A DNA stretch of 64,000 nucleotides from Sinonovacula constricta (GCA_007844125.1 CM017569.1:10921686-10985685); one strand, 5' to 3'; positions 27,260 through 42,953 are shown, counted from the first letter of the stretch. Notes: generated by a model not told the origin, from the letters alone. Made by a program: numbers and translations.

Positions 27260-29020
27260 CGAATGTTCAGTCAATTATTAGCAGGAAAATCACCTTACTT
27301 CATTTCTGTCCACACTTGTATTTGATGAACCTTTCAAAATTTTATAAAATCAAAGTGCTAAACTAAAACTGTTCACAAATTGTTCATATTATTGTATTTT
27401 CGATAAAATAAAAAATACAAGTATATTTACAAGTATTGTATTGTATTGTACTAGAATTAAAGCTACCGGTAGCCGTTTGGACTATTAAAGGCGTTTGCTA
27501 CAGTTTATTTTAACGAGTATTAAACTACTATATCACCGTCTAAATGCAATATATTAAACACAGTTCAGGTCAGAGGACACTAAATAGAAAAGCCTGTCAC
27601 GGATTGGAAAATTTTGTCTAGGGACGTTTCGGGCTTAATTTATTTTCAAAGATTCATTGGCCAAAACTATAGAGAATAAAAATATTTTTTTTTGTTTTCA
27701 AAAATGTAAAATGACTTAAATTATATACTTAAAAATAAAAATGATTATTGAAAACACTGTTTGAAAGGTGATTTGTGTCCCTTTAAAGAAGTTGGTACTT
27801 TCCTTATGTTGGATTGAAGATTTGTTTACATTCTGGGGGTTTAAAATGCAGAGAGAATGAGTTGGTGAAGGCACCAATTCTTGTTCATTTTTGCATTTCC
27901 AAAGAGTGCCACTATGCAAATCTGGGGTAGTTTAGGAAATAGTCGGGTAAACTAAATCACAGGAGGACCAAATCTTATAATGTAAGTCTATGGGAAACTA
28001 TTTAGTGGTCTCTGACCTTCACGGTTCAATCTGGGTTTTATCGATGTATAAAACACAGTTAACGGTCCAAGACATGACTTATTCGGACATAGCTTGTTTC
28101 GGATACGTATGTGGATTATTGGTTAAATTTTGGCTTAGGTTTTGAATTCGCGAATTAGTCCGAGCGCAAAATACGCGAAAATTAAGCCATCGCTAAATAA
28201 AATGATACCGCAGTAATTATTAATGATGTACACTAAATACTTTTAAGACTTTTGTTTATACATGATTACCCCCAACCTTTTTTTTTTTAATCGAAATTTC
28301 GAACAAATTAACATGGTAACCTACCCTTTTCGTTTTTATTTTATGTTTGTTATACATTGGTCAATATATTGGTGTATATGGTGAAATTCTATTATGTTAA
28401 ATTTAAGTAAACTTAAAAATATCGAGGAAAGCCATGACATTATATGTATGCCTTGTCCACGAAGCCCGTAAAAGAGGAAAAGACACCAAAGGAATTTGAA
28501 TTTCTGCATATGGAGATATGGGCAACAAGAGGTATAATATTGATTTATATCTTATAAAAGTGCGGATGATCACTAGCGAATTCAAAGGTCAATGGGCGCA
28601 CCCGGCGCACGCCCCCCCCCCCCCCCACCTTCACCTCTAAAAGTGCCGGACTTTTCAACCTTGAATACAAACACTTATAACGTTTTATATAATAATTTCC
28701 ATTTAAAACCCTATTTTTACATAAAATTAAAGCACAACATCTATTTCAAGTAGAACAATCTTTGACTTTGCAAGCATGCTAGTGTCTCTGGTTGAAAAAA
28801 GGTTATTGTTCACGTCCCTCTAACCAGAAAGCCACACCACCTCTAATCTGAGATCCTTGATCCGCTACTTATGATTTCCCAAATTCAATCAAACAAAAAA
28901 TCCAAATCACACAATCAATAAAAAAAAATTACAAACATTTAAACCAATGAGTTTACAATTTTAATTCAATAAAAATCGTCATAATCGCATATAAATTCAA
29001 AATCATCAAAACGCAATGTA
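27260..29020. other. Right interior of the transposon
   Basis: No gene is recognised. A run of 19 C lies at about 28608-28626. Minus-strand ORFs of 60-67 codons show no domain. This stretch should hold the promoter of the transposase gene, but I cannot point to it. Confidence 0.45.
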
Positions 29021-29223
29021 AATAATAATTGCGACATTTCCCGTCGTGTTGCGACATATACCGGCAGCGAATTTTTTTGCGACATTTCCCGTCAACAATG
29101 CGACATATACCGGCAGTGGGGTTTACGACGTTTTCAGCAGATTGCGACATTTCCCGGCGACGGTGCGACATTTTCCGGTAGATTATGACGTTTCCCGGCG
29201 ATGCGACATTTCCCGGCGCTACA
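29021..29223 (-). repeat. Right terminal inverted repeat of the Ginger-type element
   Basis: The reverse complement of the left TIR, with a one-base deletion (AACACGACGGG against AACATCGACGGG). The ORFs in this region, and those in the left TIR, are products of the repeat. Confidence 0.9.
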
Positions 29224-32172
29224 ATGGTCCTGAGAGCGGTGCAAGCTAGTAAGGTGAAAGCAGCGACACAATGATGGTCCTGAGAGCGGTGCAAGCTAGT
29301 AAGGTGGAAGCAGCGACACAATGATGGTCCTGAGAGCGGTGCAAGCTAGTAAGGTGGAAGCAGCGACACAATGATGGTCCTGAGAGTGACGTCTAGCTAG
29401 TGAGGTGGAAGCAGCGACACAATGATGGTCCTGAGAGTGATGTCTAGCTAGTAAGGTGGGAGCAGCGACACAATGATGGTCCTGAGAGTGACGTCTCGCT
29501 AGTTAGGTGGGAGCAGCGGCACAATGATGGTCCTGAGAGTGACGTCAAGCTAGTTAGGTGGGAGCAGCGACACAATGATGGTCCTGAGAGTGACGTCTCG
29601 CTAGTTAGGTGGGAGCAGCGACACAATGATGGTCCTGAGAGTGACGTCTCGCTAGTTAGGTGGGAGCAGCGACACAATGATGGTCCTGAGAGGGACGTCA
29701 AGCTAGTTAGGTGGGAGCAGCGACACAATGATGGTCCTTAGAGTGACGTCAAGCTAGTTAGGTGGGAGCAGCGACACAATGATGGTCCTGAGAGTGACGT
29801 CAAGCTAGTTAGGTGGGAGCAGCTAGATAATGATGGTCCTGAGAGTGACGTCTAGCTAGTAATGTGGGAGCAGCGACAAAATGATGGTCCTGAGAGTGAC
29901 GTCAAGCTAGTTAGGTGGGAGCAGCGACACAATGATGGTCCTGAGAGTGACGTCAAGCTAGTTAGGTGGAAGCTAGTTAGGTGGGAGCAGCGACACAATG
30001 ATGGTCCTGAGAGTGACGTCTAGCTAGTTAGGTGGAAGCAGCGCACAATGATGGTCCTGAGAGTGACGTCAATCTAGTTAGGTGGGAGCAGCGACACAAT
30101 GATGGTCCTGAGAGTGACGTCAAGCTAGTTAGGTGGGAGCAGCGACACAATGATGGTCCTGAGAGTGACGTGTAGCTAGTAAGGTGGAAGCAGCGACACA
30201 ATGATGGTCCTGAGAGTGACGTCAAGCTAGTTAGGTGGGAGCAGCGACACAATGATGGTCCTGAGAGTGACGTCAAGCTAGTTAGGTGGGAGCAGCGACA
30301 CAATGATGGTCCTGAGAGTGACGTCAAACTAGTTTGGGAGCAGCTAGATAATGATGGTCCTGAGAGTGACGTCAAGCTAGTTAGGTGGGAGCAGCGACAC
30401 AATGATGGTCCTGAGAGTGAGGTCTAGCTAGTTAGGTGGAAGCAGCGACACAATGATGGTCCTGAGAGTGACGTCAAGCTAGTTAGGTGGGAGCAGCGAC
30501 ACAATGATGGTCCTGAGAGTGACGTCAAGCTAGTTAGGTGGGAGCAGCTAGATAATGATGGTCCTGAGAGTGACGTCTAGCTAGTAATGTGGGAGCAGCG
30601 ACAAAATGATGGTCCTGAGAGTGACGTCAAGCTAGTTAGGTGGGAGCAGCGACACAATGATGGTCCTGAGAGTGACGTCAAGCTAGTTAGGTGGAAGCAG
30701 CGACACAATGATGGTCCTGAGAGTGACGTCAAGCTAGTAATGTGGGAGCAGCGACACAATGATGTTCCTGAGAGTGACGTTTAGCTAGTGAGGTGGAAGC
30801 AGCGACACAATGATGGTCCTGAGAGTGACGTCTAGCTAGTAATGTGGGAGCAGCGACACAATGATGTTCCTGAGAGTGACGTTTAGCTAGTGAGGTGGAA
30901 GCAGCGACACAATAATGGTCCTGAGAGTGACGTCTAGCTAGTAAGGTGGAAGCAGCGACACAATGATGGTCCTGAGAGTGACGTCTAGCTTGTTAGGTGG
31001 AAGCAGTGATACAATGATGGTTCCGAGAGTGACGTCTAGCTAGTTAGGTGGAAGCAGCGACAAATGATGGTCCTGAGAGTGACGTCAAGCTAGTTAGGTG
31101 GAAGCAGCGACACAATGATGGTCCTGAGAGTGACGTCTAGCTAGTTAGGTGGAAGCAGCGACACAATGATGGTCCTGAGAGTGACGTCTAGCTAGTTAGG
31201 TGGAAGCAGCGACACAATGATGGTCCTGAGAGTGACGTCTCGCTAGTTAGGTGGGAGCAGCGACACCATGATGGTCCCGAGAGTGACGTCTCGCTAGTTA
31301 GGTGGGAGCAGCGACACAATGATGGTCCTGAGAGTGACGTCTAGCTAGTAAGGTGGAAGCAGCGACACAATGATAGTCCTGAGAGTGAGGTCTAGCTAGT
31401 TAGGTGGAAGCAGCGATACAATGATGGTCCCGAGAGTGACGTCTCGCTAGTTAGGTGGAAGCAGCGATACAATGATGGTCCTGAAAGTGACGTCCAGCTA
31501 GTTAGGTGGAAGCAGCGACACAATGATGGTCCTGAGAGTGACGTCTAGCTAGTTAGGTGGAAGCAGTGACAAAATGATGGTCCCGAGAGTGACGTCTAGC
31601 TAGTAATGTGGGAGCAGCGACACAATGATGTTCCTGAGAGTGACGTTTAGCTAGTGAGGTGGAAGCAGCGACACAATAATGGTCCTGAGAGTGACGTCTA
31701 GCTAGTAAGGTGGAAGCAGCGACACAATGATGGTCCTGAGAGTGACGTCTAGCTTGTTAGGTGGAAGCAGTGATACAATGATGGTTCCGAGAGTGACGTC
31801 TAGCTAGTTAGGTGGAAGCAGCGACAAATGATGGTCCTGAGAGTGACGTCTAGCTAGTTAGGTGGAAGCAGCGACACAATGATGGTCCTGAGAGTGACGT
31901 CAAGCTAGTTAGGTGGAAGCAGCGACACAATGATGGTCCTGAGAGTGACGTCTAGCTAGTTAGGTGGAAGCAGCGACACAATGATGGTCCTGAGAGTGAC
32001 GTCTAGCTAGTTAGGTGGAAGCAGCGACACAATGATGGTCCTGAGAGTGACGTCTCGCTAGTTAGGTGGGAGCAGCGACACCATGATGGTCCCGAGAGTG
32101 ACGTCTCGCTAGTTAGGTGGGAGCAGCGACGCAATGATGGTCCTGAGAGTGACGTCTAGCTAGTTAGGTGGA
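29224..32172 (+). repeat. 51 bp minisatellite, about 58 units
   Basis: The consensus unit begins GCAGCGACACAATGATGGTC and continues CTGAGAGTGACGTCAAGCTA then GTTAGGTGGGA. Because 51 is divisible by three, long Cys/Ser/Leu-rich ORFs appear on both strands; they are not genes. Many units carry the perfect palindrome TGACGTCA; others read TGACGTCT. The first units are of the 50 bp GCGGTGCAAG variant. Blocks are duplicated at higher order: about 30830-31080 recurs at 31595-31845 (offset 764 bp, 15 units). Confidence 0.97.
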
Positions 32173-32593
32173 AGAAGGCTCAAGGGTAGAACCACCGGCG
32201 CAGCAGCAAATAATGGTAGTTCTGATCAGACAACTACCATATCTGACAAAGGTTCATATTTACCAACCATTCTATAAACTTTAATTCAAGTCAGCATTTT
32301 TCATACAAAGAAAATACGGTATTCATTTGTTGTTTACCTGTGTTTATACACAGAAAGTAGCACCGTGAGAATCGTGGCATGGTACAATTTTAGACATATA
32401 TTACTCCAATAATTTGGGGACATTGTCTCTTGGAGTCTATAACAGAAGTATTTTTTGCTTCAGAATAGTTGGGCCTAAGTATACCAAAACATCACGTTGA
32501 GAGTTCGCGGCGTGCTTTCACAGTGAATCAGCTGTGTATATGCATCTAACCGACACTTATGAAGTATGGTTGAAATAAAATTGGGGTTACGTT

Positions 32594-32594
<1 letters not shown>
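32173..32594. other. Unique sequence after the minisatellite
   Basis: Nothing recognisable as a gene or element. Confidence 0.5.
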
Positions 32595-32643
<49 letters not shown>

Positions 32644-32690
32644 GCACGCACGCATGCACGCGCGAGCGCGTACGCACGCACACACACACA
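32595..32690. repeat. (CA)n and (CACG)n microsatellite
   Basis: About 45 bp of CA, followed by CACG/CGCG-type alternating purine-pyrimidine sequence and another short CA block. This composition favours Z-DNA. Confidence 0.97.
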
Positions 32691-33240
32691 AAAACAACAA
32701 CATACAAAAACATGCAAAAAGAAAACACAACACTCGTGCGTCTGTTAATTTAAACGGATCAGAACTGTCAATCATTTAACTAAACAAATAAACATCAGTT
32801 CTTTATACCAATTTGCTTAATACCCACAGCTGACCCCTGTGTGGCAGCTTAATGTTCGACACGTTGTACTGTTATCATTCAGGTTCATTTAGTCAGGTCA
32901 ATAAATCTGAAATCAAATGTGTATGGTTTAAATGAACCAGTTACAGGTGAGTTGATAATTAGCTCTAGTCGTACCGTGTACAAAAGTAAATCCAATTTAG
33001 TGTCTGAATTGGCTGTAATTGTGTTGCTACCTGTAGAAAAAAGCTATGTCAGAACGCACCTAATGTTTCAGCGTACAACGGGCAAGGATCTTTTTCAAAT
33101 TCGACCCCAACTCCTACGAATCTGGGTTCGCCAGGGAAACCTAAGTTTAGAGGGTGTACGTACAAAGCGACATGGACACACGTGAACAGTGTGTATCTGT
33201 TTTGAACTTATAAATTTTGCACAAAATGAGAAACTTTGTT

Positions 33241-35980
<2,740 letters not shown>

Positions 35981-35982
35981 TT

Positions 35983-38700
35983 TAACTTATAACGCGGGAC
36001 ATTGTGGTAAATAATACATAACAGTAACTTGTAACACGGGATATTGTGGTAAATAATACATTACAGTAACTTGTAACGTGGGACATTGTGGTAAATAATA
36101 CATTACAGTAACTTGTTACGCGGGACATTGTGGCAAATAATACATAACAGTAACTTGTAACACGGGACATTGTGGTAAATAATACATTACAGTAACTTGT
36201 AACACGGGACATTGTTGTAAATAGTACATTACAGTAACTTATAACACGGGACATTGTGGTAAATAATACATAACAGTAACTTGTAACACGGGATATTGTG
36301 GTAAATAATACATTACAGTAACTTGTAACACGGGATATTGTGGTAAATAATACATAACAGTAACTTGTAACACGGGACATTGTGGTAAATAATACATTAC
36401 AGTAACTTGTAACACGGGACATTGTGGTAAATAATACATTACAGTAACTTGTAACGCGGGACATTGTGGTAAATAATACATAACAGTAACTTATAACACG
36501 GGATATTGTGGTAAATAATACATTACAGTAACTTGTAACACGGGACATTGTGGTAAATAATACATAACAGTAACTTATAACACGGGATATTGTGGTAAAT
36601 AATACATTACAGTAACTTGTAACACGGGACATTGTGGTAAATAATACATTACAGTAACATGTAACGCGGGACATTGTGGTAAATAATACATTACAGTAAC
36701 TTGTAACACGGGACATTGTGGTAAATAATACATTACAGTAACTTGTAACATGGGACATTGTGGTAAATAATACATTACAGTAACTTGTAACACGGGACAT
36801 TGTGGTAAATAATACATAACAGTAACTTATAACACGGGATATTGTGGTAAATAATACATAACAGTAACTTATAACACGGGATATTGTGGTAAATAATACA
36901 TTACAGTAACTTGTAACACGGGACATTGTGGTAAATAATACATTACAGTAACTTGTAACACGGGATATTGTGGTAAATAATACATTACAGTAACTTGTAA
37001 CGCGGGATATTGTGGTAAATAATACATAACAGTAACTTATAACACGGGACATTGTGGTAAATAATACATTACAGTAACTTGTAACACGGGACATTGTGGT
37101 AAATAATACATTACAGTAACTTGTAACACGGGACATTGTGGTAAATAATACATTACAGTAACTTGTAACACGGGACATTGTGGTAAATAATACATTACAG
37201 TAACTTGTAACGCGGGATATTGTGGTAAATAATACATAACAGTAACTTGTAACACGGGACATTGTGGTAAATAATACATTACAGTAACTTGTAACGCGGG
37301 ATATTGTGGTAAATAATACATAACAGTAACTTATAACACGGGACATTGTGGTTAATAATACATTACAGTAACTTGTAACACGGGACATTGTTGTAAATAG
37401 TACATTACAGTAACTTATAACACGGGACATTGTGGTAAATAATACATAACAGTAACTTTTAACACGGGATATTGTGGTAAATAATACATTACAGTAACAT
37501 GTAACACGGGACATTGTGGTAAATAATACATTACAGTAACTTGTAACGCGGGATATTGTGGTAAATAATACATTACAGTAACTTGTAACACGGGACATTG
37601 TGGTAAATAATACATTACAGTAACTTGTAACACGGGACATTGTGGTAAATAATACATTACAGTAACTTATAACACGGGACATTGTGGTTAATAATACATT
37701 ACAGTAACTTATAACACGGGATATTGTGGTAAATAATACATTACAGTAACTTGTAACACGGGACATTGTGGTAAATAATACATTACAGTAACTTGTAACA
37801 CGGGACATTGTGGTAAATAATACATAACAGTAACTTATAACACGGGACATTGTGGTAAATAATACATTACAGTAACATGTAACACGGGACATTGTGGTAA
37901 ATAATAAATTACAGTGACTTGTAACGCGGGACATTGTGGTAAATAATACATTACAGAAACTTATAACGCGGGACATTGTGGTAAATAATACATTAAAGTA
38001 ACTTGTAACACGGGACATTGTGGTAAATAATACATTACAGTAACATGTAACGCGGGGCATTGTGGTAAATAATAAATTACAGTGACTTGTAACGCGGGAC
38101 ATTGTGGTAAATAATACATTACAGTAACTTATAACACGGGACATTGTGGTAAATAATACATTACAGTAACTTGTAACGCGGGACATTGTGGTAAATAATA
38201 AATTACAGTGACTTGTAACGCGGGACATTGTGGTAAATAATACATTACAGAAACTTATAACGCGGGACATTGTGGTAAATAATACATTACAGTAACTTGT
38301 AACACGGGACATTGTGGTAAATAATACATTACAGTAACATGTAACGCGGGGCATTGTGGTAAATAATACATTACAGGAACTTGTAACGCGGGACATTGTG
38401 GTAAATAATACATAACAGTAACTTATAACGCGGGACATTGTGGTAAATAATACATTACAGTAACTTATAAAGCGGGACATTGTGTTAAATAATACATAAC
38501 AGTAACTTTTAACACGGGACATTGTGGTAAATACTACATTACAGTGACTTGTAACGCGGGACATTGTGGTAAATAATACATAACAGTAACTTGTAACACG
38601 GGACATTGTGGTAAATAATACATTACAGTAACTTGTAACGTGGGACATTTTGTTAAATAATACATAATTGCAAATTATAACGCTGGACGTTGTGTTAAAT
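35983..38700 (-). repeat. 42 bp minisatellite, about 65 units
   Basis: The plus-strand consensus unit begins TAACACGGGACATTGTGGTA, then AATAATACATTACAGTAACTTG. As 42 is a multiple of three, a 930-codon ORF with the period VLFTTMSRVTSYCN runs through the array on the minus strand, and a second minus frame (MYYLPQCPVLQVTV) is open in blocks. Uniform units without codon-type variation, and the lack of any flanking exon, argue for satellite DNA and not a protein gene. Confidence 0.96.
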
Positions 38701-38755
38701 AATACATTTATGTACATTTTAACGCAGAACATTGTAAATAAAACAATACCGTAAA

Positions 38756-38936
38756 ACCGGACCTGGTACTGCACGACTGGTTTGCCTCAGTGTCAGGATA
38801 ATGTGACTGGGTGTGGTATAATGCCAGGTGTTCATGACATGCTATACATAGTGAAGGCAGCACTATATCTGCTTCAAGTGGACACCGTCTCCAGATAACT
38901 GAAATACTGTTGGTAGGACGATAAACCCAACAAACG
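38756..38936 (+). mobile_element. Internally deleted SINE (family B) inside the 42 bp array
   Basis: It begins ACCGGACCTGGTA like the intact head at 43011, then jumps to the body from CAGGATAATGTGACTGGGTG to CTGTTGGTAGGACG, which matches 51311-51460. The tRNA-like promoter part between is gone. It separates the main 42 bp array from more diverged units at 38936-39275. Confidence 0.8.
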
Positions 38937-39275
38937 TACATTACCGTAACTCTTAACGTGGGACGTTGTGTTCTATAATACATTACTGTAACTTGTAACG
39001 CGGGACATTGTGGTAAATAATACATTACAGTAACTCGTAACGTGGGACGTTGTGTTCAATAATACATTACTGTAACTTGTAACGCGGGACATTGTGGTAA
39101 ATAATACATTACAGTAACTTGTAACACGGGACATTGTGGTAAATAATAGATTACCGTAACTTGTAACGTGGGATGGTGTATCAAATAATACATTACTGTA
39201 ACTTGTAACTTGGGACGATGCACTAAATTATACGTTACTGAAACTCGTAACGTGGAACGTTGTGTTAAATATTCT
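38937..39275 (-). repeat. Diverged distal part of the 42 bp minisatellite
   Basis: About eight more degenerate units (variants such as GTAACGTGGGACGTTGTGTT) follow the SINE fragment. One isolated remnant (GTAACGCGGGACATTGT) lies at about 39898-39914. Confidence 0.9.
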
Positions 39276-39713
39276 CGAACACCATCAATATTTTACCTCT
39301 AAAAACAAAGAAACATGCTGCAAAATAAACGATATATCGAGACATAACTCGGGACTGTTCCTTTTACTTTCCCTACTCATTTTCGTATTGTTGACAAACT
39401 GACATAGTGTGATAAGTAAATGGTGTTCTTTTCCTTCACACCAGTCTTCGCCTGGAACTTTACCCTATATTGGAAAGTAAGATTTTGTTTTACTAACAAC
39501 ATTAGTATTAAATTATTTTTAAAAAAAAATGCAATTTTGTCGGCTGTTGATATTCTTTAAAAAATAACCAGGAAGTAGGCTGTGTGAAATAGAACAGCCA
39601 AATAAGGGAAACAACTTAACAACATTGCGTAAATTGTAGTCTGCGTGGTAGTTCGCATTTGTGTCCCTTTTAAGTCAAAGATTCTTGTAGTAACGTGTTA
39701 GAATGGAAAATAT

Positions 39714-39866
39714 AGTCTAGATGTTAAGTTTGCGTGATCTTACGCCAATTATATCACGGTTTCTCGTTCAGATGCGTAAACTTCATCACTCATACCTGCG
39801 GACTTCGTGATTAAATTAATACGCATCTGATATATTGGACGTTAGATTACGCAAACTTAACATCTA
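39714..39866. repeat. Short interrupted inverted repeat (MITE-like)
   Basis: AGATGTTAAGTTTGCGT at about 39719-39735 pairs with ACGCAAACTTAACATCT at about 39850-39866. A further inner pairing is CAGATGCGTA with TACGCATCTG. A small palindromic element is likely. Confidence 0.65.
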
Positions 39867-39919
39867 TTTCCTAAATACAAGTACATTACTATACATTGTA
39901 ACGCGGGACATTGTCTTAC

Positions 39920-42744
39920 TTATATCGTGGCTTGTAACATATTTTCTAATAAAATTAATATTCAATTAAAGCAGAAAATAACATAATTACGCAACCAGTA
40001 CAAAACATTAATCCCTAAAAAGATATCTTATAAAGATTATTTTCATTGTCGTAGTTATTCCGTGTACATTAATTGTTGGCGTTTTATTGGGTTCTTTTTT
40101 AATGCCAGATCCATGCTCGACTTAAATGCAGATGCATTTAATATAGATCTCTATGTACATATATTTCCTGCCGGAAAAATGACTACTTAGTTCATAACTT
40201 TACATTTATACATACAAGTAATAATCTGATAGATCTATCTTTGTAGTGGCAGCTCATTTTCGACACAAGATTTTTTGGCGGCAGTCGCTTGCGACACCGT
40301 CCAGAGTAATGAGAGCTGGATTTCAGAACCACACAGGATCGACCGTGCATGACCTTGACTACTCGCGGTCAGTTATTCATATCTGGGAAGAAGAAGTGCG
40401 TATACTAAACAAATATGTATGTCTAAGGTGACTATACACTTCAAATGTTGACATTAATATTTAATAATAATTTTAATAATTTGTTTAAACTAGAGGTAAT
40501 TATATTGTGCAATTCAGGTATACATAAAATGCAGATTTATGAATGAACAATGCAGTACGAATATCACTCATTGATTAGACGAAAGAGCCGAATTGGGGAG
40601 CGAACTGCTATTAGAATTAGTGTTCCACTGACTTTGCATCAATTACAAGTTCGAGATATTTCCAATATCCCTCGCGGACCCTTCTGTGGCTCTGAACCAG
40701 GCTATGTAATAACATGTAATAACATATGTCAATCGTATCATCTCAGCATCTCAGTCAAAATCTACCTCTCGCGTTCGAAGAAGAATAGCGCATTCTAGAT
40801 TTTAGAATCAGATTCCAGGGGTAGAGGTAGGAGTTTATTTCAAATTTAGTTATTTTTTTATCGAATCCGGTAGCAGTTATGAGCATTTATTTTAGACCTA
40901 ACTTAAGTTAAAATCAAAACTATACAGAAAGTATTGAAAGTTTAATAAATTATTTCTATTACCTGATGTAAGTGACTCTGATGTAACTATTATCCCAATG
41001 TATGATCTATATTTTAGAAGGGGGTTTTATTTGCAGCTGAATACTTGTATGTCTTCCAGTTTCTATTGCGTTGTACATTTAATTTACTGCGCGAAAAATA
41101 TTTTGAATCATTGATTGCACACATGTATTCGCGTACAAGATAAAACTTAACCCGCCCTAACAGCGCTTCTGAGCGCTTTGATTTAAAATGAAGTTATGTC
41201 AGTTAGGTCGTTTTTCTCACATCTCATTTTATGTTACGTCCCATTTACGAATTGTGTTTTTGTGCTTTATCCGCCATAATATGGAACAAAAATGTAACTG
41301 TTTTAGTCAGTTGTTAATAAAACTTGACCTTATCATAAGTGGAGTTGAGTGGAGTGGAGTGGAGTGGAGCGGGAAGAAGTTGAGTGGAAGAGAGTAGAGT
41401 AACGTAGAGCAAAGCGCTAAGTATGTAAGTACATGAATAAATATTTGAATTTTAAATGTTTAAATAAAATCTGCATACTCTAGATGTAAAATGACATAAC
41501 TAATACGAACATTTCTATTAGATTTAGTCTGTTACTGTCGGATGAAAAGCTAAACATGTAGGCTATATAAATAAAAAGCTCATGTATATAATATATAATT
41601 ATATAATTATTTATAAAATAGATAAGCGTCGTAAGTGGTCACGCGAATTTCTGTGTTTAAAAATAAATAATTGTTCATTGTGCGTGGCTCGGAAATACCG
41701 GCTTGCAATGACGAGTGGGGTGTTTTGCTGCGCTTTTCCTATACATGTAAGACACCAATAAACAGCATTTTGCAAGATCAAAAACCCGGTCCAAACTAAC
41801 GGATGCAACCTTTTAGCAATGACTGTAACATTGTTTTCAAAAGATTTCGGTAATTGCAACTACTTGTATTTTTCAAGATATAAGATGAGGCATCACTAAT
41901 TAAATTGATTTTTATGACTTAAATGATAACAAGTTGAAATACTACATGTATATGTCGCGGTAATTTCGATACTACTTGTGGGTAGGCTGTGGTAGTTTAT
42001 GCATAACCACTATTGTCAAAGGGGAGTTACTGCTGCTTGGGTAAGTCATGTGACCATAGTTCAAGATGGCAGACGAAGTCAACACTAAATCCAGGAAATT
42101 GAAACTGCAAGTGGCATCAACAAGACGTTAAAAGTCATTGTGAATATAGGTAAAAATTTGACTAATTAAGTTCGGCTTAATATAAAATATATATTTTAAT
42201 TGATGTCATCAATTAGTTCCATCTTAATGGACAAAGATGACATACACTGCTATATAGCCTTGTAGGCCATATAAGGCGACATGTATAGATCTAGAACATG
42301 GTGAACTGTCAGGTCGTTATTATTCAGAAATAGCTGTCGGGGTTGAACCTCAATTAAACACGTTTTAAGTTGTGTATAATTATGTAAATTTGGTACATTT
42401 GTTAGTTGGTTTATTTTAAAAACACTGTACTGCAGTACATGCCTTAGCCGCAAACAGTTGTTGCTGTTATTGAACAATAAGCACATTCTGGAAGATTTGA
42501 CATTAGTACTAAATGCTGTGCAGTAAATTTGTGGAATAATATATGTCTCATGGTTTAGTTTAAAGTGAGTATAAGGGTGCTTTTGATAAGACAATGACAT
42601 CATGATGTCAACCTAATGCCATAATGGTATGTTGAATTCTGGGTATTGAATTTGAGTTCCATAGATAATTTAATATATGAAAATAGTACTGGATGTCTTG
42701 GTTGCTACTTATATAATTTCTGACTATAAAGCACAAGTTTATAT
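39920..42744. other. Non-coding stretch with possible first exon at 42065
   Basis: A GAGTG-type microsatellite lies at 41340-41400. At 42060-42109 the plus strand reads TTCAAGATGGCAGACGAAGT, a good initiator context with 15 codons in phase with the exon at 51616. However, the only donor that fits is a weak GTGGCA at 42110, while a better GTAAAA at 42150 lies after an in-frame stop. This may be the first exon or 5' UTR of the downstream gene. Other ORFs show nothing. Confidence 0.3.
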
Positions 42745-42953
42745 CAGGGTTGTCATTAGGAGGCGGCTGGCGGCCGATTTGACCGCCTCAAATGGAAATC
42801 GGGCCGCCTCAAATTTGGAAAAAAAAATGAAAATCGATCAAGAGCATGCCCCCGGACCCCCCCTAGCAGCGCTTCTCGCCTTCGGCACTTGCATAGCATA
42901 GCCTCCTCAAAAGTTAATTGAGCCTGCTCAAAATATTTCTAGTGACAACCCTG
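42745..42953. mobile_element. hAT-like MITE, copy 1
   Basis: 209 bp with ends CAGGGTTGTCATTAG and CTAGTGACAACCCTG. TTTATAT flanks both sides (7 of the 8 bp expected for hAT). The interior is GC-rich, with GCGGCTGGCGGCCG. It is nearly identical to the copy at 48496-48704. Confidence 0.85.

Larger units (their letters stand above)
19025..29228 (-). mobile_element. Complete Ginger-type DNA transposon with TIRs and 5 bp target duplication
   Basis: The element spans 19030-29223 (10,194 bp). It begins TGTAGCGCCGGGAAATGTCG and ends with the exact inverse, CGACATTTCCCGGCGCTACA. The TIRs (19030-19233 and 29021-29223) are nearly identical, with a one-base indel in about 204 bp. ATGGT is duplicated at 19025-19029 and 29224-29228. 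Removing the element restores a normal minisatellite unit (CAATGATGGTCCTGAGAG). TGT...ACA ends, a 4-6 bp duplication and a retrovirus-like integrase match the Ginger superfamily as I know it. The interior carries one recognisable gene (minus strand), nested MITEs and a large hairpin. The near-identity of the TIRs suggests a young insertion. Confidence 0.9.

Noticed and set aside
29444..30784. Cys/Ser/Leu-rich ORFs of 60-124 codons
   Set aside because: 17-residue periodicity of the 51 bp minisatellite.
29224..32172. Regularly spaced repeats resembling a CRISPR array
   Set aside because: Whole units repeat without unique spacers, the setting is eukaryotic, and there are no cas genes. It is a minisatellite.
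35982..38774. 930-codon ORF on the minus strand
   Set aside because: It is a pure 14-residue repeat from the 42 bp satellite, with neighbouring frames open too, no domain and no splice or promoter context.
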